Shown: positions 1 to 5,315 of the stretch, piece by piece | Layout of the letters: the number at the start of each line of letters is the position of its first letter | How positions within the stretch are numbered: position 1 is the first letter of the stretch | Source of the DNA: CAZFAT01 sp964517075 | GTDB lineage: Bacteria > Acidobacteriota > Vicinamibacteria > Vicinamibacterales > SCN-69-37 | DNA: 17,297 bases | Direction of reading: 5' to 3' | Assembly (NCBI GenBank): GCA_964517075.1 | Contig: CAZFAT010000362.1 | Span: forward strand, 1 to 17,297 | The notes under the pieces: model-generated | Told to the model about the DNA's origin: nothing | Database searches by the model: none | The model's input: only the letters and a program-made list of their open reading frames with translations | Made by a program: the position numbers and the translations under genes

Positions 1-135
1 GAGCGAACGTCGTGAGCGAGCCGCCGGAGCGGCGCGGGGCGACGGGGGCCCCCGCGAGCGATGGGGTCGGGGGGTGCGGCGGGGACGAAGTCCCCCCGCG
101 TAGTCTTTGGCGCGCCCGGTAGGTCTCGAACTTTC
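1..135. repeat. Direct repeat copy 1 (tRNA-flanking, hairpin-rich)
   Basis: This block is almost identical to 234-367, with a period of about 233 bp. The shared part begins at GAGCGAACGTCGTGAGCGAG and runs through a GCCGC-CGGA-GCGGC hairpin, a G-rich stretch and a GGGGAC-GAA-GTCCCC hairpin (81-95). It ends inside the 3' part of a tRNA-Arg sequence. The left edge may lie outside the window. Two overlapping open frames here (61-336 and 107-382) cross repeat and tRNA sequence and are not credible genes. Confidence 0.85.
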
Positions 136-190
136 GAGAAGTGGCGCGGGGCCCCACCCCGCGCTGCGTCGACAAGCGGGCGACCCTCGG
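108..190 (-). pseudogene. Broken tRNA-Arg relic
   Basis: Positions 101-135 match the 3' end of the intact tRNA at 341-416, including the CCA end (TGG on the plus strand), acceptor strand and T-arm, with a few substitutions. After the T-loop equivalent the match stops for about 45 nt. A 12-nt match to the tRNA variable/anticodon-stem region (GCGACCCTCGGC) then appears at about 179-190. No anticodon arm or 5' half is present, so it cannot make a tRNA. It looks like a duplicated copy broken by an insertion or rearrangement. Confidence 0.6.
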
Positions 191-233
191 CCGCTCCTGG
201 GGTCGGCGCTTCGAGAGATGGCGCCGCGCGCGC

Positions 234-367
234 GAGCGAACGTCGTGAGCGAGCCGCCGGAGCGGCGCGGGGCGACGGGGGCCCCGCGAGCGACGGCGTC
301 GGGGGGGTGCGGCGGGGACGAAGTCCCCCCGCGTAGTCTTTGGCGCGCCCGGCAGGTATCGAACCTG
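234..367. repeat. Direct repeat copy 2, running into the tRNA-Arg 3' end
   Basis: This is the second copy of the block at 1-135. It contains the same GCCGC-CGGA-GCGGC hairpin (254-267) and GGGGAC-GAA-GTCCCC hairpin (314-328), then the 3' half of the intact tRNA. A related third copy of the core lies far away at 7267-7342, so the core belongs to a dispersed family and is not only a local duplication. Confidence 0.85.
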
Positions 368-416
368 CGACCCTCGGCTTAGAAGGCCGATGCTCTATCC
401 ACTGAGCTACGGGCGC
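341..416 (-). tRNA. tRNA-Arg (anticodon TCT)
   Basis: Read on the minus strand, the sequence folds as a complete 76-nt cloverleaf. It has a 7-bp acceptor stem GCGCCCG/CGGGCGC, a D-arm with GCTCAGTGGATAGAGC, a TCGGC/GCCGA anticodon stem around the loop CTTCTAA (anticodon TCT), a GCAGG-TTCGATA-CCTGC T-arm, discriminator G and an encoded CCA. It reads the rare arginine codon AGA. A TACAAT hexamer 9 nt upstream on the minus strand (431-426) is the likely -10 element. Confidence 0.97.
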
Positions 417-424
417 GTGACGAG

Positions 425-431
425 TATTGTA
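425..431. promoter_or_regulatory. Overlapping divergent -10 elements (tRNA-Arg and DinB-like gene)
   Basis: The heptamer TATTGTA reads as TATTGT on the plus strand (425-430) and TACAAT on the minus strand (431-426). The minus-strand reading is placed for the tRNA, 9 nt from its 5' end. The plus-strand reading would start transcription near 437 and give a roughly 40-nt leader for the gene at 477. I see no convincing -35 for either direction. Confidence 0.4.
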
Positions 432-476
432 CGACCGCCCGACAGTGGCCGGGATCCATCGCCGAGGAGAGACACC

Positions 477-1064
477 ATGCGGTTACTCGTCCCGACGTTC
501 GTCCTGTGTGTCGCCGTCGCCGTCCCCGGCGCGGCCCAGATCACCGACCTCGAGCGCGAGCGGCTCGTCGCGCACCTCGACATGACGGCGAGCTGGCTGA
601 TCGATGAAGTGTCCGGTCTCTCGCCAGGGCAGCTCGCGTTCCGGCGGGCGCCCGACACGTGGTCCATCCTCGAAGTCCTCGAGCATCTCGTGATCGTGGG
701 GCCGATCTACTGGGACGACCTCCAGCGGAGCGTCAAGGGGCAGCCGAGCGGCCGCAATCTGGCGGACGGCGATGCGGCCATCCTCTGGTACGGGATCAAT
801 CGCTCGTATCGGGAACGCGCGCTCACCGCCGAGAGCCCGCGCGGCGATCTCCGGGCACTGGCACCGGGGCTCGCCGAGTATCGGAAGAACCATGCCCGGC
901 TCCTGCAGTACGTGAGGACCACGAAGGACGACCTCCGGAACCGGGTCGTGGAACGGCAGCGGTGTGATGCGTATCAGTGGGCGCTGCTGATTTCCACGCA
1001 TGAGCAGCGGCACATCCTGCAGATTCGCGAGATCAAGGCCGATCCGCAGTTCCCGGGGCGGTGA
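477..1064 (+). CDS. Secreted DinB-like (DinB_2/YfiT-type) protein
   Basis: A 195-aa protein. The start is the ATG at 477, with GAGGAG at 464-469 seven nt upstream; an in-frame extension to 390 runs into the tRNA and is not credible. Residues 1-21 form a Sec signal peptide, probably cleaved after GAA. The rest is predicted four-helix-bundle protein of the DinB superfamily. The segment around W62-S63-I64 with H70, and the C-terminal HEQRH motif (H175, H179), give the three-histidine metal site of that family. Many members are metal-dependent thiol transferases or hydrolases, but this substrate cannot be told from sequence. Export is less common for the family and suggests a periplasmic role. 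It lies 156 nt before the lipoprotein gene and may be transcribed separately. Confidence 0.85.
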   Translation: MRLLVPTFVLCVAVAVPGAAQITDLERERLVAHLDMTASWLIDEVSGLSPGQLAFRRAPDTWSILEVLEHLVIVGPIYWDDLQRSVKGQPSGRNLADGDAAILWYGINRSYRERALTAESPRGDLRALAPGLAEYRKNHARLLQYVRTTKDDLRNRVVERQRCDAYQWALLISTHEQRHILQIREIKADPQFPGR

Positions 1065-1152
1065 GAGGACGCGGTCACCGGGGCCGCAAACCGTCCACCC
1101 GCCTCATCGCCGCGTCAAACGGAGCGGGGCGGCTTCACCGGCCGTCACCGAG

Positions 1153-1158
1153 TACACT
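1153..1158 (+). promoter_or_regulatory. Possible -10 element for the lipoprotein gene
   Basis: TACACT lies 62 nt upstream of the ATG at 1221, in the 156-nt gap after the DinB-like gene. No well-spaced -35 is visible (TTCACC at 1134-1139 is too close), so this is only a candidate. Nothing else was recognised in this gap. Confidence 0.2.
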
Positions 1159-1220
1159 TGGAATCGTCGTCGGGCGGCAGGCCCTGGGGGTGTCGCGCCG
1201 GCGGCGTCAGAGGAGCCCGA

Positions 1221-1631
1221 ATGCGCCGTCGTCTGCGCCACGCCTTCCCGATCGTCCTGTTCGCGGCCCTCACCACGGCCGCCTGCGAGGACACATCGAT
1301 CATCGAACCGGATCCGCCCGAACTGATCACGGTGCCGTTCTCAGGCACTCTCACCGTCAACGGCGCCGTCACCCATCGGTTTACGACACAGGGCTCCGGC
1401 GACATCAACGTCACCCTCAAGACCCTGACGCCCGGCACGGCCGGGATTGGCCTGGGCCTCGGCGTCTGGACCGGCGCGTCGTGTAACATCGGCATCGCGG
1501 ACGACAACGCGCTAGCGACCTCGAAGCTGATTGGCACGGCCACCGCCTCGGGCGAGTTCTGCACCCGCGTTGCCGACGTGGGCCGGCTCACCGGTTCCGT
1601 GACGTACGACATCGAAGTCACGCACTTCTGA
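1221..1631 (+). CDS. Small putative lipoprotein, beta-rich
   Basis: A 136-aa protein starting at ATG 1221, with AGAGGAG at 1209-1215 as ribosome site; an upstream in-frame extension to 1158 lacks one. An N-terminal RRR stretch and hydrophobic core end in TTAAC-like TAAC, with C22 as the likely lipidated cysteine. The lipobox is imperfect, with Thr at -3. The mature part alternates short polar and hydrophobic stretches, typical of a beta-sandwich like the pre-peptidase C-terminal fold. It has two further cysteines (in GASCNIG and GEFCTRV) that could form a disulfide. No enzyme motif is visible. The stop lies 21 nt before the next start, so it is probably cotranscribed with the metallohydrolase. 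Function unknown. Confidence 0.75.
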   Translation: MRRRLRHAFPIVLFAALTTAACEDTSIIEPDPPELITVPFSGTLTVNGAVTHRFTTQGSGDINVTLKTLTPGTAGIGLGLGVWTGASCNIGIADDNALATSKLIGTATASGEFCTRVADVGRLTGSVTYDIEVTHF

Positions 1632-1652
1632 TCCTCCATCGGGCGGTGTCGC

Positions 1653-4193
1653 ATGACGCTCGGCCGGCCTCGCATCCTTGGACTCGTGCTGCTGTCGGCC
1701 GCGCTCGCCGGCGCCGCGCCCCTCCGCCCCGTTCTGTCATCCACCGCCGAGGTCTCGGCACCCGTCCCCGCCACGCTCGACGTCGTCCAGGTTGAAGGTC
1801 AACCGCTCGCCGCCAACATCCGGCGGCTGATTGAGGCGCTGGACTACATGGGCGCGCCGCTTGCCGCCGAGTTGCGCACCAGCCTCGAGAAGGCCGGCCA
1901 GGCGCGTGATGCGGCCGCGTTGCAAGCGCTGATCGACCGGCACGTGTTGCTCGCGGTGCACATCAACCCGGAGGCGCGCGTGAAGGCCTCGCGCGGGCCC
2001 GGGGCGGCCGTGCTGCAGCAGGCCGGCTACACGCCGGCGCTCGTGAAGGTCGTCAACGAGAGCCGCGGGACGCAGCGGCTCGGCATCGGGAGCCCGCAGG
2101 CCGGGCCCGTGTACGCCGGCATGGCCCGTCTTTCGAGCGAGCGGATGCAGCAGACACACCTGCGCGAGAACGAGAACACGGAGCGGCGCACGGATCGGTT
2201 CCTGGACGTCGAGATGTTCACCGCGCCGCCGATGACGCCCACGCTCAGCGGACTCGACGTGGAGTACGCCATCGCCCTCATCTACTCGAGCGAAGCCGGT
2301 CGTCGCGAGGCGACGCTGACGTTCGACGCGGGGCAGGGCACGCAGGATCTTGGCTTCCGTGCCGAGGTGCCCGTCCTGTTCGCCATCCGACCGGCCGTGC
2401 CAGTCACGCTCCGCGTCTTCGATCACGACGGCACGCCAACGACGGGCCGGTTCCAGTTCGTCGACAAGCAGGGGCACGTCTTCCCGCCGCAGGTGAAGCG
2501 GCTCGCACCTGACCTGTTCTTTCAGAAACAGATCTATCGGTCCAGCGGCGAGACCGTGCTGCTGCCGCCCGGCGAATTGACGATGTGGTACGGGCGGGGG
2601 CCGGAGTATCGATGGATTGAACGCCGAGTGACGATCCCGGCGCCGGCGTCAGCCGGCGGTCCGGCGGGTGCCGAGATTGCGGTGCGGCTCGAACGCTGGG
2701 TCGACCCGCAGGCTCGCGGCTTCTACAGCGGCGATCACCACATCCACGCCGCGGGATGCGGGCACTACACGTCGCCCACGGAGGGTGTCGATCCCGCGGT
2801 GATGTTCCGGCAGGTGAAGGGGGAAGGGCTGAACGTTGGCAGCGTGCTGACGTGGGGGCCCGGCTTCGATCATCAGCAGCAGTTCTTCGCGCCGACCGCC
2901 GATCGGCACAGCGAGCCGATCAACCTCATGAAATACGACATCGAGGTCAGCGGCTTCGGCTCCCAGGCCCTCGGACACGTCGTCCTCCTCAACCTCAAGG
3001 AACAGATCTATCCCGGCGCCAAGGGCAGTCAGGGCTGGCCGAGCTGGACGCTACCGGTGTTGCGCTGGGCAAAGGCACAGGGTGGGGTCGTCGGCTACGC
3101 GCATTCCGCCAGCGGCTTGCAGATCGACCCCGCCGCCGCGACGACCCGGCTGATCGACCAGTTCGACCGGAACAGCAACCGGCAGCTCGAGGCCGCCGAA
3201 AGCGCCAGCGCGCTGCTGCCCGAGCCGTTCGCGACGGTTGACGCGAATGGCGACTCGTCCATCACGGACGCGGAGCTGCGCGCGAGCCACGAGCGCGTGG
3301 ACGATCAGCTCCCGAACCTCGCGGTGCCCGAACTCAACAGCGTCGGCGCGCAGGAGATTTTCGTGACCGCCGCGCACGGCGCGGTCGACTTCATCAGCGC
3401 GATGGACACCGATCGCATCGCCGAGTGGAACGCCTGGTATCACCTCATGAACGTCGGGTTTCCGCTCAAAGCCAGCGGCGAAACGGACTTTCCGTGCATG
3501 AGCGGCACGCGTGTGGGGCAGGGCCGGAGCTACGTCCAGCTGGGCCGCCCAGCACGCGTGGACTACGCCGAGTGGTGCAGCCGGCTCGCTCGCGGTCGCA
3601 GCTATGTGAGCGACGGCTACGCGCATGCGCTGGACTTCACCGTCAACGGGGCCACGGCGGGTGACGACGTCCAGCTCGCCGGGACGGGGCAGGTGACCGT
3701 GCGGGCGACCGTCGCGTTCTCGCCCGAGACGCCGCTCGAGCCGATCTACGGCGGCATCATTCCCGTAGGCGGCCTGCGGTATGTCGGCGGCACCGTCATC
3801 ATGCGCGAGGAACAATCGCGCGATCCGCTGCACGCCCGCGGCCGGCGGCTCGTCGAGGTCGTCGTCAATGGCCGCGCGATCGCCAGCCGCGAGGTCCCTG
3901 CGGACGGCCGGGCGCATACGGTCGAGTTCTCCGTGCCCGTCGGCCGGAGCAGCTGGGTGGCCGTGCGGCAGTTTCCACAGCTCCACACGAACCCCGTCAA
4001 CGTCCTCGTCGCGGGGCAGCCCATCCGCGCGTCGCGGCAGAGCGCGCTCTGGGCGCTGGCCTGCATCGATCAGTTGTGGCGCACGCGGAGCCGGAATATC
4101 GCTCCGGCCGAACGGCCCTCGGCCGAGAAGGCCTACGAGGACGCGCGAGCCATCTACCGCAGGATCGCCGCGGAAGCGCCCGCGGGATCGTAA
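1653..4193 (+). CDS. Secreted CehA/McbA-type (PHP-fold) metallohydrolase with EF-hand pair
   Basis: An 846-aa protein with an N-terminal signal sequence (residues 1 to about 22). The first 350 residues look like an alpha-helical segment followed by beta-sandwich domains. The PHP/amidohydrolase-like core starts at GDHHIH (H362, H363, H365). It continues with AGCGHY, VVGYAHS (H484), TAAHGAVD (H575) and SGETDFP (E610, D612), which match the metal-ligand blocks of the CehA/McbA family. That family is named after carbaryl/1-naphthyl-ester hydrolysis and covers many secreted hydrolases of unknown substrate. Two canonical 12-residue calcium loops (505-516 and 530-541) sit inside the core between H484 and H575. 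The C-terminal 200 residues form another beta-domain plus a final helix. It follows the lipoprotein by 21 nt. Family call is good; the substrate is unknown. Confidence 0.85.
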   Translation: MTLGRPRILGLVLLSAALAGAAPLRPVLSSTAEVSAPVPATLDVVQVEGQPLAANIRRLIEALDYMGAPLAAELRTSLEKAGQARDAAALQALIDRHVLLAVHINPEARVKASRGPGAAVLQQAGYTPALVKVVNESRGTQRLGIGSPQAGPVYAGMARLSSERMQQTHLRENENTERRTDRFLDVEMFTAPPMTPTLSGLDVEYAIALIYSSEAGRREATLTFDAGQGTQDLGFRAEVPVLFAIRPAVPVTLRVFDHDGTPTTGRFQFVDKQGHVFPPQVKRLAPDLFFQKQIYRSSGETVLLPPGELTMWYGRGPEYRWIERRVTIPAPASAGGPAGAEIAVRLERWVDPQARGFYSGDHHIHAAGCGHYTSPTEGVDPAVMFRQVKGEGLNVGSVLTWGPGFDHQQQFFAPTADRHSEPINLMKYDIEVSGFGSQALGHVVLLNLKEQIYPGAKGSQGWPSWTLPVLRWAKAQGGVVGYAHSASGLQIDPAAATTRLIDQFDRNSNRQLEAAESASALLPEPFATVDANGDSSITDAELRASHERVDDQLPNLAVPELNSVGAQEIFVTAAHGAVDFISAMDTDRIAEWNAWYHLMNVGFPLKASGETDFPCMSGTRVGQGRSYVQLGRPARVDYAEWCSRLARGRSYVSDGYAHALDFTVNGATAGDDVQLAGTGQVTVRATVAFSPETPLEPIYGGIIPVGGLRYVGGTVIMREEQSRDPLHARGRRLVEVVVNGRAIASREVPADGRAHTVEFSVPVGRSSWVAVRQFPQLHTNPVNVLVAGQPIRASRQSALWALACIDQLWRTRSRNIAPAERPSAEKAYEDARAIYRRIAAEAPAGS

Positions 4194-4199
4194 GGGATC

Positions 4200-4245
4200 G
4201 GGGGGCGACAGCCCCGCCTTCGCTGACGCCTCGGCGGATTCGCCA
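4200..4245. repeat. Hairpin element after the metallohydrolase gene
   Basis: This element lies just downstream of the stop at 4193. It has a GGGGC-GACA-GCCCC hairpin (4202-4215). An alternative, longer imperfect fold pairs GGCGA (4204-4208) with TCGCC (4240-4244) and CCGCC (4214-4218) with GGCGG (4233-4237). No T-tract follows. It resembles intergenic palindromic repeats of high-GC genomes and could also end transcription. The rest of the gap to 4326 shows nothing else. Confidence 0.4.
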
Positions 4246-4326
4246 TCGGGCTAGCTGCCCGCGCCCGCGTCGACCGTGATCACGCTGGTCCTGAACTGGC
4301 CGGCGGCGGCCAGCAGACAGGCCGGC

Positions 4327-4590
4327 TCAGCCGACTCCGCCGCCGCTCAGCCGGTGCGCGATGCGCGACAGTCGCTCTGCCGGGAGGTCGGCGCCGTACA
4401 GCCGGTGAAGGACGCCGACGCGCAGTGCGGAGGTCGTCAGGTCCGGGTGCGCGGCGCGGAGGCTGGCCTCGATGAGGGCGCGCGCGCAGTCGAACATCTC
4501 GCACGCCATGACGACGCGCTCGCTTCCGGAGCGCCGCCGCAGCAACGCCTCGAATCGCGCGTCGGCGTCGGTCGTCGTATCCGGGATCAC
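4327..4590 (-). CDS. Module A small partner protein of nucleotidyltransferase
   Basis: An 87-aa helical protein. Its GTG start overlaps the TGA of the upstream nucleotidyltransferase (GTGA, 4587-4590), so the two are translationally coupled. A longer in-frame extension to 4731 lies inside the partner gene and was discarded. The core SGSERVVMACEMFDCARALI followed by LHRLYGADL is a pattern I associate with uncharacterised short proteins next to small nucleotidyltransferases; I know no functional name for it. No signal peptide, membrane segment or catalytic motif is visible. By context it is probably the other half of a toxin-antitoxin-like or regulatory pair. Confidence 0.75.
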   Translation of the reverse strand: MIPDTTTDADARFEALLRRRSGSERVVMACEMFDCARALIEASLRAAHPDLTTSALRVGVLHRLYGADLPAERLSRIAHRLSGGGVG

Positions 4591-5132
4591 GAACGCACCT
4601 CGACGAGCAGCGCGCTCACCGACAGCGCGGCGGCCCAGCGATCCACATAGGCCCAGTCGAGATTCGAGACCATCCGGATGAGCTGGCGCACATCGCGCCG
4701 CTGAAGCTCCGATCCGCCCGCCTTGGCCCACAGCAGTTTCGAGAGGATCAGGTCCTCAGGTGAGACCAGCGTCATGGGCTGTCCCGCAATCGCGACGCGC
4801 CGGCGCCGTTCGAACTCTCCACGCCGATAGGCGTCATCCTTCCGCACGATGAAGTCCACCTTCACGATGGCCTCGATATGGATCAGATTGAACATCGACC
4901 GGCGCTCGATCGCCCGACGGACGCTGTCCTCGTCCACATCGAACTCGGCCGCGAACAGTGCCACGAGTCGCGTCGCGTCAGCCGGCTCGAGTTCGACGAC
5001 GAGGTCGATGTCTCGAGTCATGCGAGGCTCGCCGTAGTGCCCGGACGCCAGCGAGCCGGTCAGCATGTAGGGAATCCCGGCGGCGTCCAGGCGGGCGGTC
5101 ACGAGCTTGAGCACGGCGAGTTCGTCGAGCAT
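4587..5132 (-). CDS. Module A nucleotidyltransferase (minimal NTase fold, DUF6036-like)
   Basis: A 181-aa cytoplasmic protein. TGSLAS (G26-S27) followed by RMTRDIDLVVEL (D41, D43) and VKVDFI (D93) gives the Gly-Ser motif and the three carboxylates of the DNA polymerase beta-type nucleotidyltransferase fold. The SPEDLILSKLLWA motif and a QRRDVRQLIRM helix follow, as in small stand-alone NTases of the DUF6036/AbiEii-like group. Such enzymes transfer a nucleotide to a protein or RNA in the pairs studied, as antitoxin or toxin. The gene overlaps its small partner by 4 nt downstream. It is divergent from the kinase at 5316. No clear promoter or ribosome site precedes its ATG. Fold assignment is firm; target unknown. 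Confidence 0.85.
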   Translation of the reverse strand: MLDELAVLKLVTARLDAAGIPYMLTGSLASGHYGEPRMTRDIDLVVELEPADATRLVALFAAEFDVDEDSVRRAIERRSMFNLIHIEAIVKVDFIVRKDDAYRRGEFERRRRVAIAGQPMTLVSPEDLILSKLLWAKAGGSELQRRDVRQLIRMVSNLDWAYVDRWAAALSVSALLVEVRS

Positions 5133-5160
5133 GGGGGAATGACCCGTGACCGGGGCAGCA

Positions 5161-5206
5161 GACCTCCAAAGGCGATCGGGGAGGTCCGGCGCTTACCCGA
5201 GCGCCG
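5161..5206. other. Two abutting hairpins in the module A / kinase divergent gap
   Basis: GACCTCC (5161-5167) pairs with GGAGGTC (5180-5186). Directly adjacent, CGGCGCT (5187-5193) pairs with AGCGCCG (5200-5206) around a 6-nt loop. Both lie between divergent genes, so they are not gene-end terminators. They could be operators, leader RNA structure or a repeat relic. Confidence 0.35.
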
Positions 5207-5294
5207 ATCATCGACGAGTTTACGCTGGCAGCCGTCGTAACGTCGCCGGTGACCGGCCCGTTCGCCGCATCATCATTTCCTCACACAGCCCCGG

Positions 5295-5300
5295 TAGAAT
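5295..5300 (+). promoter_or_regulatory. Candidate -10 of the histidine kinase gene
   Basis: TAGAAT ends 15 nt before the GTG at 5316, so transcription would begin about 9 nt upstream of the start codon. That leaves too little leader for a normal Shine-Dalgarno site, and none is seen. No good -35 is visible. Confidence 0.45.
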
Positions 5301-5315
5301 CCGGCCGGGTCTGTC

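Noticed and set aside
61..382. Two overlapping 91-codon open frames
   Set aside because: They run through the hairpin repeat and antisense to the tRNA, have no start signal, and have repeat-derived composition.
1..416. Integrated element at the tRNA with an integrase
   Set aside because: No integrase, transposase or phage gene occurs in the first 5 kb. The tRNA copies are only 233 bp apart, and the duplicated block extends past the tRNA.
3051..3986. 311-codon minus-strand open frame
   Set aside because: It is antisense to the metallohydrolase core and has no recognisable domain.
4327..4590. R-X4-6-H patterns that would suggest a HEPN ribonuclease partner
   Set aside because: RVGVLH and RLSRIAH occur, but not in a recognisable HEPN helical context. 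In related partners as I recall them the histidine is not fixed.
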